The notes beneath the pieces are model-generated. The model was not told where the DNA came from and did not search any database. It saw only the letters and a list, made by a program, of their open reading frames with translations. Positions 56,287 through 64,000 of a DNA stretch of 64,000 bases are shown piece by piece. Position numbers and translations under genes: made by a program. Origin of the DNA: Cellulomonas marina (lineage in GTDB: Bacteria; Actinomycetota; Actinomycetes; Actinomycetales; Cellulomonadaceae). The DNA lies in the NCBI RefSeq assembly GCF_900111925.1, contig NZ_FOKA01000001.1, forward strand, positions 372,001-436,000, read 5' to 3'. How positions within the stretch are numbered: the stretch's first letter is position 1; every line of letters starts with the position of its first letter.

Positions 56287-59250
56287 GTGCCCAAGGTCCG
56301 CGTCTACGAGCTCGCCAAGGAGCTCGGAGTCGACAGCAAGACCCTCATGACGAAGCTCACCGAGCTCGGTGAGTTCGTCCGCTCGGCGTCCTCGACGATC
56401 GAGCCCCCGGTGGTCCGCAAGCTGCGGGACACCTACCCGGCCGGTGGCGGCGCCCCCGCTGCCGCCGCGCGTCCTGCGCCCGCCCCGGCGGCGCGCCCCG
56501 CGGCCCCCGCCGCCCCGGCCCCGGCGGCCCCCGCCGCCGCGGCGCCCTCCGCCCCGGCTCCTGCTGCGGCGGCACCGGCCCCCGCGCCCGCCGCCCCGGC
56601 GCCCGCGCCCGCCGCCCGTCCGGACGTGCCCGCACGTCCGGCGGCCGCCTCGGCCACCCCGGGTGCGCCCGCGGCGGCCCGTCCGGGCGCCCCGCGCCCG
56701 GCCGTCCCCGGCCGCCCGTCACCCGCCAACCCGACGGGCCCGGGCGCCACGGAGAACGCCCCGCAGCGGCCCGGCGCCCCGCGCCCGGGCGCCCCGCGTC
56801 CCGGCAACAACCCGTTCGCGCCCTCCCAGGGGATGGGCCGCGGCGGCGAGCGGCCGGACCGCGGCGGCGACCGCCCGGCCCCCGCGGGCGACCGCGGCGA
56901 CCGTGCCGGTGGACCCCGTCCCGGCGGTCCGCGTCCGGGCAACAACCCGTTCGCGCCGTCGCAGGGCATGCCCCGTCCGGGCGAGCGCCGCGCGCCGGCC
57001 GGCGCCGGTGCGGCCGAGGCGTCCGCGGGCGACCGTCCCGGTGGGCCCCGTCCCGGTGGGCCCCGTCCCGGTGGGCCCCGTCCCGGCGGCCCCCGCCCCA
57101 ACCCCGGCATGATGCCCGGCCGCACGTCCTCGGGCGTCGGCCGTCCCGGTGAGCGCCCCGCGGGTGCGGGCCGTCCCGGCGGTGCCGGCGGCGGTCGCGG
57201 CGGCTTCGGCCCCAACCGCCCGGGTGGCGGCACCGGTGGTCCTGGCGGCGGTGGCGGCTACGGCCCCGCACGTCCCGGTGGTGGCGGCCGTCCCGGCGGT
57301 GCCGGTCGCGGCTCGACGCAGGGCGCCTTCGGGCGCGCCGGCGGGCGTCCCGTCCGCGGGCGCAAGTCCAAGCGCGCGAAGCGCCAGGAGTTCGAGCAGA
57401 TGCAGGCGCCGTCGCTCGGCGGCGTCAGCGTCCCCCGCGGCAACGGGCAGACGGTCGTCCGCCTGCGCCACGGCTCGTCCCTCAACGACTTCGCCGACAA
57501 GATCGACGCCAACCCGGCCTCGCTCGTCACCGTCCTGTTCCACCTCGGGGAGATGGCCACGGCCACGCAGTCCCTCGACGAGGACACGTTCGGCACGCTC
57601 GCCCAGGAGCTGGGCTACCGCATCGAGATGGTCTCGGCCGAGGAGGAGGACCGCGAGCTGCTCGGGTCCTTCGACATGGACCTGGACGCCGAGCTCGAGG
57701 CGGAGGGCGACGACGAGCTGCAGGCGCGGCCGCCGGTCGTCACCGTCATGGGTCACGTCGACCACGGCAAGACCAAGCTCCTCGACGCCATCCGCTCCAC
57801 GGACGTCGTCGCGGGCGAGGCCGGCGGCATCACCCAGCACATCGGTGCCTACCAGGTGCGGGCCGAGCACGAGGGTGTCGAGCGTCCCATCACGTTCATC
57901 GACACCCCGGGCCACGAGGCGTTCACCGCCATGCGTGCCCGTGGTGCGCAGGTCACGGACATCGCGATCCTCGTGGTCGCGGCCGACGACGGCGTGATGC
58001 CCCAGACCATCGAGGCGCTCAACCACGCGCAGGCCGCCAACGTGCCGATCGTCGTGGCCGTCAACAAGGTGGACAAGGAGGGGTCGAACCCCGCCAAGAT
58101 CCGCCAGCAGCTGACGGAGTACAACCTCGTGGCGGAGGAGTACGGCGGCGACACGATGTTCGTCGACGTCTCGGCCAAGCAGGGCCAGGGCATCGACAGC
58201 CTCCTCGAGGCCGTCCTCCTCACGGCGGACGCGGCGCTCGACCTGCGGGCGAACCCCGACAAGGACGCGCGCGGCGTGGCCATCGAGGCGAACCTCGACA
58301 AGGGCCGCGGTGCGGTCGCGACCGTGCTGGTCCAGTCCGGCACGCTGCGCGTCGGTGACGCGGTGGTCGCGGGCACGGCCCACGGCCGCGTGCGCGCCAT
58401 GTTCGACGAGCACGGCGAGACCGTGACCGAGGCGGGCCCGGCCCGTCCGGTCCAGGTCCTCGGCCTCACGTCGGTGCCCAGCGCCGGTGACACGTTCATC
58501 GTCGCCCGCGACGACCGCACGGCCCGTCAGATCGCGGAGAAGCGCGAGGCCGCCGAGCGTGCCGCCCTCCTGGCCAAGCGCCGCAAGCGCATCAGCCTCG
58601 AGGACTTCACGCAGGCCCTCCAGCAGGGCAAGGTGGAGACGCTCAACCTGGTCCTCAAGGGCGACGTGTCCGGTGCCGTCGAGGCGCTCGAGGACGCGCT
58701 GCTCAAGATCGACGTGGGCGACGAGGTCGACCTGCGCGTCATCCACCGCGGGGTGGGTGCCATCACGCAGAACGACGTCAACCTCGCCACGGTCGACAAC
58801 GCGATCATCATCGGCTTCAACGTGAAGTTCGCGGAGCGCGTGGAGGACCTGGCGGACCGCGAGGGCGTCGACGTGCGCTTCTACTCGGTCATCTACCAGG
58901 CCATCGACGACGTCGAGGCGGCCCTCAAGGGCATGCTCAAGCCGGAGTACGAGGAGGCCCAGCTCGGCACCGCCGAGGTGCGCGAGGTGTTCCGCTCCTC
59001 GCGGTTCGGCAACATCGCCGGCTCGCTGGTCCGCTCGGGCACGATCGTGCGCAACTCCAAGGCGCGCGTCACCCGCAACGGCAAGGTCGTCGGGGACAAC
59101 CTGTCGATCGAGTCGCTCAAGCGGTTCAAGGACGACGCGACCGAGGTCCGCGAGGGCTTCGAGTGCGGCATCGGCCTGGGGTCGTTCAACGACCTCGAGA
59201 TCGGCGACGTCATCGAGACGTGGGAGATGCGCGAGAAGCCGCGCTCCTGA
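56287..59250 (+). CDS. infB: Translation initiation factor IF-2
   Basis: GTPase bringing fMet-tRNA to the 30S subunit. The 987-residue protein has the IF2_N domain ([20 protein letters not shown]), then about 340 residues of low complexity: an Ala/Pro block (residues 56-130) and an Arg-Pro-Gly-rich block with RPGGP repeats. A second IF2_N domain ([20 protein letters not shown]) and the GTPase follow, with G1 [14 protein letters not shown] (Lys495), DTPGHEAF and NKVDKEG. Domains II-IV end at [20 protein letters not shown] 56287 follows AGGAGAG. The length is typical of actinobacteria. Confidence 0.98.
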   Translation: MPKVRVYELAKELGVDSKTLMTKLTELGEFVRSASSTIEPPVVRKLRDTYPAGGGAPAAAARPAPAPAARPAAPAAPAPAAPAAAAPSAPAPAAAAPAPAPAAPAPAPAARPDVPARPAAASATPGAPAAARPGAPRPAVPGRPSPANPTGPGATENAPQRPGAPRPGAPRPGNNPFAPSQGMGRGGERPDRGGDRPAPAGDRGDRAGGPRPGGPRPGNNPFAPSQGMPRPGERRAPAGAGAAEASAGDRPGGPRPGGPRPGGPRPGGPRPNPGMMPGRTSSGVGRPGERPAGAGRPGGAGGGRGGFGPNRPGGGTGGPGGGGGYGPARPGGGGRPGGAGRGSTQGAFGRAGGRPVRGRKSKRAKRQEFEQMQAPSLGGVSVPRGNGQTVVRLRHGSSLNDFADKIDANPASLVTVLFHLGEMATATQSLDEDTFGTLAQELGYRIEMVSAEEEDRELLGSFDMDLDAELEAEGDDELQARPPVVTVMGHVDHGKTKLLDAIRSTDVVAGEAGGITQHIGAYQVRAEHEGVERPITFIDTPGHEAFTAMRARGAQVTDIAILVVAADDGVMPQTIEALNHAQAANVPIVVAVNKVDKEGSNPAKIRQQLTEYNLVAEEYGGDTMFVDVSAKQGQGIDSLLEAVLLTADAALDLRANPDKDARGVAIEANLDKGRGAVATVLVQSGTLRVGDAVVAGTAHGRVRAMFDEHGETVTEAGPARPVQVLGLTSVPSAGDTFIVARDDRTARQIAEKREAAERAALLAKRRKRISLEDFTQALQQGKVETLNLVLKGDVSGAVEALEDALLKIDVGDEVDLRVIHRGVGAITQNDVNLATVDNAIIIGFNVKFAERVEDLADREGVDVRFYSVIYQAIDDVEAALKGMLKPEYEEAQLGTAEVREVFRSSRFGNIAGSLVRSGTIVRNSKARVTRNGKVVGDNLSIESLKRFKDDATEVREGFECGIGLGSFNDLEIGDVIETWEMREKPRS
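57034..57093 (+). repeat. 15-bp repeats encoding RPGGP in infB
   Basis: Three perfect copies of CGTCCCGGTGGGCCC and one variant encode four Arg-Pro-Gly-Gly-Pro units in the IF-2 linker. Confidence 0.85.
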
Positions 59251-59304
59251 CGCCGGCGGCACCGACCACCGGCACCACCGGCACCACCAGCACCACCAGC
59301 ACGA

Positions 59305-59344
59305 CGGGCGGCGGCACCTGCAGACCTGCGGGTGCCGCCGCCCG
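59305..59344 (+). terminator. Very strong hairpin between infB and rbfA
   Basis: Arms 59305-59318 and 59331-59344 are perfectly complementary over 14 bp. An inner stem (59319-59322 with 59327-59330) extends it. It is preceded by CACCACCGG-like short repeats (59266-59302). There is no U-run, and rbfA starts 54 bases later. Confidence 0.7.
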
Positions 59345-59397
59345 GCGCGTCCCACCGCGCGCGCCCGGGACGGGCCGCGCCACGCAGAGGAGGACCC

Positions 59398-59889
59398 ATG
59401 GCCGACACGCCGCGGGCACGCAAGATCGCCGACCGCATCCAGCAGGTCGTGGCCCAGCTGCTCGACACCCGGATCAAGGACCCGCGCCTGGGGTTCGTCA
59501 CCATCACCGACGTGCGCGTGACGGGCGACCTGCAGCACGCCGACGTCTTCTACACGGTCCTCGGCGACGACGAGGCGCGCACGGGCTCGGCCGCCGCGCT
59601 CGCGAGCGCCCGGGGTCTCATCCGGTCCGAGGTCGGCAAGGCCGTGGGCATCCGGCTCACGCCCACCATCGACTTCCACCTGGACGCCGTGCCCGAGACG
59701 GCCGCACACCTCGAGTCCGCCCTCGCCGAGGCGCAGCGCCGGGACGCCGAGGTCGCTGCCCTCGCCGCCCGCGCGGCGTACGCGGGCGAGGCCGACCCCT
59801 ACCGCCGGCCGGCCGACGAGGACGACGACGCAGCCGACGACGCGGCCGACGACGCGGCCGACGACGAGGACGCGACGGACCCCCGCTGA
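59398..59889 (+). CDS. rbfA: Ribosome-binding factor A
   Basis: Late 30S maturation factor. The 163-residue protein starts [20 protein letters not shown] after Met and has the KH-like core [40 protein letters not shown] and [22 protein letters not shown]-terminal acidic tail (about residues 140-163) is built from DDAA repeats coded by 12-bp units. ATG 59398 follows GAGGAGG; an in-frame ATG at 59332 lies in the hairpin and is rejected. Confidence 0.96.
   Translation: MADTPRARKIADRIQQVVAQLLDTRIKDPRLGFVTITDVRVTGDLQHADVFYTVLGDDEARTGSAAALASARGLIRSEVGKAVGIRLTPTIDFHLDAVPETAAHLESALAEAQRRDAEVAALAARAAYAGEADPYRRPADEDDDAADDAADDAADDEDATDPR
59824..59859 (+). repeat. 12-bp tandem repeat in the rbfA tail
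   Basis: GACGACGCAGCC and two copies of GACGACGCGGCC encode three Asp-Asp-Ala-Ala units of the acidic RbfA tail. Confidence 0.85.
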
Positions 59890-59908
59890 GCCCGGCCCAC
59901 CCGCGTGG

Positions 59909-59914
59909 GACAGT
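59909..59914 (+). promoter_or_regulatory. GACAGT hexamer before truB
   Basis: GACAGT plus 7 bases precedes GTG 59922. The start has no Shine-Dalgarno, so a leaderless transcript is likely. Confidence 0.4.
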
Positions 59915-59921
59915 GGCGCCC

Positions 59922-60863
59922 GTGAGCACCTCCCCGCCCCGTCCGCGGCGCCCCACCGCGCCCGACGGCATCGTCGTCGTCGACAAACCCGCCGGCTGGA
60001 CCAGCCACGACGTCGTCGCGCGCATGCGGCGGCTGGCCGGGACCCGCAAGGTGGGCCACGGGGGCACGCTGGACCCCATGGCGACGGGCGTGCTCGTCGT
60101 CGGGGTCGGTCGTGCCACACGCCTGCTGACCTGGGTGTCCGGCGCCGACAAGGAGTACACGGCCACGGTCCGGCTGGGCGTGGCGACGACGACGGACGAC
60201 GCCGAGGGCGAGGTCGTCACGGCACCCGGGGCCGGCGGCGTCGTCCGCGCGGACGTGGAGTCGGCCGTGCTGCCCCTCACCGGCGCCGTCCTGCAGGTGC
60301 CCAGCGCCGTCTCCGCGATCAAGGTCGACGGGCAGCGGGCCTACGCCCGCGTCCGTGCCGGTGAGGCGGTCGAGCTCGCGGCCCGGCCCGTGACGGTCAG
60401 CGCCTTCGACGTCGGCGAGGCCCGCCCGGGCGACGCCGCGGGCACGCCCGTGCTCGACGTGGACGTGCGGGTGGTCTGCTCCTCGGGCACCTACGTGCGG
60501 GCGCTGGCCCGCGACCTCGGCGCCGCGCTCGGCACCGGCGGTCACCTGACCGCCCTGCGCCGCACCCGCCTGGGCGGGTTCGACCTGTCCGCCGCGCGCA
60601 CGCTCGAGGACCTCGCCGCGGTGCCGGACGACGTGCCGCTGGACGTCGTGGACCCCGCGGCCGCGGCCGCCGCGACGCTGCCGGTGCGCCCGCTCGACGA
60701 GGCCGAGGCGCGCGCCCTGTCCTACGGGCAGGCGGTCGCGCTCGTGCCCGGTCGCGACGGGCCCGCGGCGGCCGTGGGCCCGGACGGCGTCCTCGTCGCC
60801 GTCGTCGAGCCCCGGGACGGGCGCGACCGGCCGCTGCTCGTCCTGGCGCCCGCCGGCGGCTGA
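59922..60863 (+). CDS. truB: tRNA pseudouridine(55) synthase TruB
   Basis: Makes pseudouridine 55 in the T-loop of tRNAs. The 313-residue product has GIVVVDKPAGWTSHDVVARM, the catalytic Asp in GHGGTLDPMATGVLVVGVGR, KEYTATVRLGVATTTDD, VPSAVSAIKVDGQRAYARVR and CSSGTYVRALARDLGAALG. A C-terminal PUA-like segment (DEAEARALSYGQAVALVPGR) is present. GTG 59922 is 32 bp after the rbfA stop. Confidence 0.97.
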   Translation: MSTSPPRPRRPTAPDGIVVVDKPAGWTSHDVVARMRRLAGTRKVGHGGTLDPMATGVLVVGVGRATRLLTWVSGADKEYTATVRLGVATTTDDAEGEVVTAPGAGGVVRADVESAVLPLTGAVLQVPSAVSAIKVDGQRAYARVRAGEAVELAARPVTVSAFDVGEARPGDAAGTPVLDVDVRVVCSSGTYVRALARDLGAALGTGGHLTALRRTRLGGFDLSAARTLEDLAAVPDDVPLDVVDPAAAAAATLPVRPLDEAEARALSYGQAVALVPGRDGPAAAVGPDGVLVAVVEPRDGRDRPLLVLAPAGG

Positions 60864-60959
60864 CCGGGAGCCCGTCGCGTCCGGTGGTGGGGCCACGAGG
60901 TGGCACCCTTGACCGCTGGGCCGCACGACGCGGCGTGCGGACGGGGAGGGCGGGCGGGC

Positions 60960-61985
60960 GTGCAGGTCTGGCGAGGTCTGGACGAGGTGCCGACGGGCTG
61001 GGGCCCGTCGGTGGTGACGCTGGGCAACTTCGACGGCGTCCACCGGGGGCACGCCGGCGTGCTGGCGGAGATGGCCACGGACGCCCGTGCCGCCGACCTG
61101 CGGTCCGTCGCCGTCACGTTCACGCCGCACCCGGCGCAGGTGCACCGCCCGCAGACCGCGCCGCCGCTCCTGACCGGGGACGCCGACCGGCTCGAGCTGC
61201 TCGCCGCGTGCGGCCTCGACGCGGTGCTGCTCGAGCACTACACGCTGGCCTTCGCGCGGCAGTCGCCCGAGGAGTTCGTCCGGCGCTACCTCGTCGAGGC
61301 CCTGGGCGCCCGGGTCGTCGTCGTGGGCCGTGACGTGCGCTTCGGCTGGCAGAACAGCGGCGACCTGGCCACGATGCGGGCCCTGGGCGAGGGGCTGGGC
61401 TTCGTGGTCGACGTGGTCGACGACCTCGTCGACGAGGCGCCGGCCGACCCGGCGGACGGCCGGCGGCGCCTCTCCTCGACCTGGGTCCGCGAGCTGCTGG
61501 CAGCCGGCGACGTGGCCGCCGCGGCCGCGCTCCTCGGCCGGCCGCACCGGCTGCGCGGCCTCGTCGTGCACGGCGACGCGCGGGGCCGCGAGCTCGGCTA
61601 CCCCACGGCCAACCTGGCGCAGGACGCGTCGGGCATGGTGCCCGCCGACGGGGTCTACGCCGGGCGGCTGCGCCGCGTGCGCCGTGCCGACGGGACCGCG
61701 TACGACCCGGCGGCGCCCGACGTGCTCCTGCCGGCCGCCGTCTCGATCGGCACGAACCCCACCTTCGACGGCGTGCAGCGCCGCGTGGAGGCGTACGTCC
61801 TGGACCGCACGGACCTCGACCTCTACGACGAGGAGGTCGTCGTCGAGCTCGTGGAGCGGCTGCGGCCCACGCTGCGCTTCGACGGCGTGGAGCCGCTCCT
61901 GGCGCAGATGGTCCGGGACGTCGAGCAGGCGCGGGCGCTGCTCGACGTCCCGCCGTCGGCGGCGCGCCCCGGGCCGTACGCCTAG
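60960..61985 (+). CDS. ribF: Bifunctional riboflavin kinase/FAD synthetase RibF
   Basis: Converts riboflavin to FMN and then FAD. The 341-residue protein has the nucleotidyltransferase site SVVTLGNFDGVHRGHAGVLA, then VGRDVRFGWQNSGDLATMRA and STWVRELLAAGDVAAAAALL. The kinase domain follows: GRELGYPTANLAQDASGMVP, VSIGTNPTFDGVQRRVEAYV and LDLYDEEVVVELVERLRP. I prefer GTG 60960 because GGGGAGGG precedes it; GTG 60900 would add 20 residues and overlap a CACCCT promoter-like hexamer. The stop TAG overlaps the opposite-strand stop in a shared CTAG. Confidence 0.95.
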   Translation: MQVWRGLDEVPTGWGPSVVTLGNFDGVHRGHAGVLAEMATDARAADLRSVAVTFTPHPAQVHRPQTAPPLLTGDADRLELLAACGLDAVLLEHYTLAFARQSPEEFVRRYLVEALGARVVVVGRDVRFGWQNSGDLATMRALGEGLGFVVDVVDDLVDEAPADPADGRRRLSSTWVRELLAAGDVAAAAALLGRPHRLRGLVVHGDARGRELGYPTANLAQDASGMVPADGVYAGRLRRVRRADGTAYDPAAPDVLLPAAVSIGTNPTFDGVQRRVEAYVLDRTDLDLYDEEVVVELVERLRPTLRFDGVEPLLAQMVRDVEQARALLDVPPSAARPGPYA

Positions 61986-63313
61986 CCCTCCCGGACGCCC
62001 TCCCGGACCGCGTCCCCGCCGACGGCGGCCAGCGCCGCGTCGAGGTCGGCGACGAGGTCGCCGACGTCCTCGATGCCGACGGACAGCCGCACGAGGTCGT
62101 CGGGCACCTCCAGCGCGGACCCGGCGACGGACGCGTGCGTCATGGCTGCGGGCAGCTCGACGAGGGACTCGACGCCGCCGAGGGACTCGGCCAGCGTGAA
62201 CAGCCGGGTCGCGGCGCAGAAGGCCCGGGCCCGGTCGGCGCTGCCCAGCCGGAACGCCACCATCCCGCCGAAGGCCGTCATCTGCCGGGCCGCGACGGCG
62301 TGGCCCGGGTCGTCGGGCAGCCCGGGGTAGTGCACCGCGGTCACGGCCGGGTGCGCGCGCAGGTGCTCGGCGACGACGGCGGCGTTCGCGCTGTGCCGGG
62401 CCATGCGCACGTCGAGGGTCCGCAGCCCCCGCATCGTGAGCCAGGCGTCGAAGGGGCCGGCGACCGCGCCCGCCGCGTTCTGCAGGAACCCGACCGCGTC
62501 CGCGACGAGGTCCGTGCCCGTCGGCCCGACGAGCCCCAGCGGCAGCCGCGCGCCGGCGCCCACGACGACCGCGCCGCCCACGACGTCCGAGTGCCCGCCG
62601 ATGTACTTCGTCGTCGAGTGCACGACCACGTCGGCCCCGAGCTCCAGCGGCCGCTGCAGCGCGGGGGAGGCGAAGGTGTTGTCGACGACCAGCAGGGCTC
62701 CGGCGGCGTGCGCGATCTCCGCCAGCCGCGCGATGTCCGCGACGCCCAGCAGCGGGTTCGTCGGCGTCTCCACCCACACGACGCCGGTCTGCCCGGGCCG
62801 CACCGCCGCGGCCACCGCGTCGGGCTCCCCGAGGCGCGCCGGCGTGTGCTCGATCCCCCAGGGCTGCAGCACCCGTGCCACGAGCCGGTAGGTGCCGCCG
62901 TAGGCGTCGTCGGGGATGACGAGGTGCCGGCCGGGCGTCAGCGTGGCCCGCAGCAGCACGTCCTCGGCCGCGAGGCCGGAGGAGAACGCGAAGGCGCGCT
63001 CGCCGCCCTCGACCGCCGCCAGCGCGGTCTGGAGCGCGTCGCGGGTGGGGTTGCCCGAGCGGGAGTACTCGTAGCCGTTGCGCAGGCCGCCGACGCCGTC
63101 CTGGGCGTAGGTCGAGACCTGGTAGATGGGCGGGACGACCGCACCCGTCGTCGGGTCGGGCTCGAGGCCCGCGTGCACGGCGCGGGTGGCGAAGCCGCTC
63201 GGGCCCCCGCCGGGCGACACGGTGCTGGCGTCGGGGGTGCCGCCGGTGCTGGTGCCGGCGTCCGTGCCCCGCCCCTCCTGCGGCTCGCGGTCGGCGGTGG
63301 GCTCGGTGGTCAC
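61982..63313 (-). CDS. metB: Cystathionine gamma-synthase (trans-sulfuration PLP enzyme)
   Basis: PLP enzyme joining an activated homoserine to cysteine, or working as cystathionine gamma-lyase. The 443-residue product has TRAVHAGLEPDPTTGAVVPP, YEYSRSGNPTRDALQTALAA, FSSGLAAEDVLLRATL, VVWVETPTNPLLGVADIARL, Lys236 in VVHSTTKYIGGHSDVVGG and FTLAESLGGVESLVELPAAM. The first 55 residues are a Gly/Thr-rich extension. The start is GTG at 63313 with AGGAGG upstream. The cystathionine beta-synthase gene lies directly upstream on the same strand, which would also suit a reverse trans-sulfuration (gamma-lyase) role. Confidence 0.92.
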   Translation of the reverse strand: MTTEPTADREPQEGRGTDAGTSTGGTPDASTVSPGGGPSGFATRAVHAGLEPDPTTGAVVPPIYQVSTYAQDGVGGLRNGYEYSRSGNPTRDALQTALAAVEGGERAFAFSSGLAAEDVLLRATLTPGRHLVIPDDAYGGTYRLVARVLQPWGIEHTPARLGEPDAVAAAVRPGQTGVVWVETPTNPLLGVADIARLAEIAHAAGALLVVDNTFASPALQRPLELGADVVVHSTTKYIGGHSDVVGGAVVVGAGARLPLGLVGPTGTDLVADAVGFLQNAAGAVAGPFDAWLTMRGLRTLDVRMARHSANAAVVAEHLRAHPAVTAVHYPGLPDDPGHAVAARQMTAFGGMVAFRLGSADRARAFCAATRLFTLAESLGGVESLVELPAAMTHASVAGSALEVPDDLVRLSVGIEDVGDLVADLDAALAAVGGDAVREGVREG

Positions 63314-63330
63314 GGGGGTCCTCCTGGGCG

Positions 63331-63390
63331 GGTGGGTCCTGCACTGGGTCCTGCGGTGGGTCCTGGGGTGGGTCCTGCGGTCAGTCCTGC
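63331..63390 (+). repeat. Five imperfect 12-bp tandem repeats between CBS and metB genes
   Basis: Units of the form GGTGGGTCCTGC fill half of the 115-bp gap between the two reverse-strand genes. They lie just upstream of the metB Shine-Dalgarno and would be part of its leader RNA. Confidence 0.8.
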
Positions 63391-63428
63391 GCTGGGGCGG
63401 GTGCACGAGCGAGCCGGCCGGAGCGGGG

Positions 63429-64000
63429 TCAGCGGGCGGCGTGCTCCAGCAGGTCGGCGCGCGTGAGCACGCCGGTCGGCCGGCCCTCGTCGACGACGAG
63501 CAGCGCGTCGCCGTCCTGCAGCGCGGCGGTGGCGGCGGCCACGGGCTCACCCGCCCCGACCTGGGGGAGCGGGTCGGCCAGGTGCTTGCGCACGGGGTCG
63601 GACAGGCGCGCGGCGCCGGTCCACAACGCGTCGAGCAGCACCCGCTCGGTCACGGCGCCGAGGACCTCGCCGAGCGTGACCGGCGGCTCCTGCGTGACGA
63701 CCGGCAGCTGCGAGACGCCGTACTCGCGCAGGATGCCGATGGCGTCGCGCACCGTCTCGTTCGGGTGGGTGTGCACGAGCGCGGGGAGGTCCCCGCTCTT
63801 GCCGCGGAGCACGTCGCCGACGGTCGTCGTCGCGCCCTCGTCGCGCAGGAAGCCGTAGGAGCGCATCCACGGGTCGGAGAAGATCTTCGACAGGTACCCG
63901 CGGCCGCTGTCCGGCAGCAGCACGACGACGACCGCGCGGGCCGCGGCCGCCGGGTCCTCGCGCTCGAGCCGCTCGGCGACGCGCAGCGCCGCGACGACCG
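63429..64000 (-). CDS. Cystathionine beta-synthase, C-terminal part (5' end outside window)
   Basis: PLP enzyme condensing serine with homocysteine to cystathionine. Only the C-terminal 190 or so residues are present. The end of the catalytic domain reads VVVVLLPDSGRGYLSKIFSD and DPWMRSYGFLRD. It is followed by a pair of CBS motifs: THPNETVRDAIGILREYGVS and PVGAGEPVAAATAAL-like (PLPQVGAGEPVAAATAALQD), ending RPTGVLTRADLLEHAAR. In this direction it precedes the metB-like gene, so both probably form a sulfur amino-acid operon. The frame runs open to the window edge. Confidence 0.93.
   Translation of the reverse strand, partial: VVAALRVAERLEREDPAAAARAVVVVLLPDSGRGYLSKIFSDPWMRSYGFLRDEGATTTVGDVLRGKSGDLPALVHTHPNETVRDAIGILREYGVSQLPVVTQEPPVTLGEVLGAVTERVLLDALWTGAARLSDPVRKHLADPLPQVGAGEPVAAATAALQDGDALLVVDEGRPTGVLTRADLLEHAAR

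Noticed and set aside
15011-64000. CRISPR-like arrays among the short tandem repeats
   Set aside because: All arrays are contiguous 6-15 bp units with no spacers, and no cas gene is present.

Overview
The window is a GC-rich (well above 70% by eye) actinobacterial chromosome segment. GTG starts are frequent, and 4-base stop/start overlaps (GTGA, ATGA) link many genes. Gene order (smc-ftsY-amtB-glnK-glnD-ffh, then rpsP to xerC, a WhiG/FliA sigma gene, rpsB-tsf-pyrH-frr-cdsA, dxr, rseP-ispG, proS, rimP-nusA-infB-rbfA-truB-ribF) matches the conserved core of Actinomycetota. I would guess a member of Micrococcales such as the Cellulomonas group, but no rRNA gene is present to confirm this. No tRNA, rRNA, insertion sequence, prophage or CRISPR array was recognised.

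Layout. 1-4450: 3' part of smc, a small membrane-anchored protein, ftsY. 4451-8092: nitrogen block amtB-glnK-glnD behind GlnR-like boxes. 8193-12324: ffh, an amidohydrolase, a reverse-strand MFS exporter. 12420-22213: rpsP-khpA-rimM-trmD, rplS, lepB-rnhB-DUF2469, yraN-comM-dprA and xerC. 22277-23330: a WhiG/FliA-type sigma gene behind a cyclic-di-GMP-I (GEMM-I) riboswitch. 23421-32230: M23-like protein (reverse), rpsB, tsf, pyrH, frr-cdsA, rlmN, a DivIVA-repeat protein, dxr and an SRPBCC protein. 32298-45957: a 13.7-kb polyamine/GABA cluster. 46138-52513: rseP, ispG, a GNAT protein, fpg/nei (reverse), proS. 52572-63313: a DUF4439 lipoprotein (reverse), rimP-nusA-ylxR-infB, rbfA, truB, ribF, and the reverse metB-like gene. 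63429-64000: the 3' end of a cystathionine beta-synthase gene.

How the parts work together. Ffh and FtsY form the co-translational targeting pathway. AmtB, GlnK and GlnD form an ammonium-sensing unit, although this GlnD ends after its HD domain and lacks the usual C-terminal ACT pair. The sigma gene is the most interesting regulatory point: its leader carries the conserved GEMM-I core ending a few bases before the Shine-Dalgarno, so c-di-GMP probably sets sigma translation. The polyamine cluster pairs a PotABCD importer with a class III aminotransferase, a PuuB-like flavoprotein, an aldehyde dehydrogenase and GabT. This would take putrescine through 4-aminobutanal and GABA to succinate semialdehyde; an Lrp/AsnC regulator heads one arm.

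Two sequence-level themes recur. Many genes have a hexamer of form NANNNT followed by 6-7 bases and then the start codon, suggesting leaderless transcripts. Short tandem repeats, often of 12 bp, occur at unrelated sites, both in coding tails and between genes.
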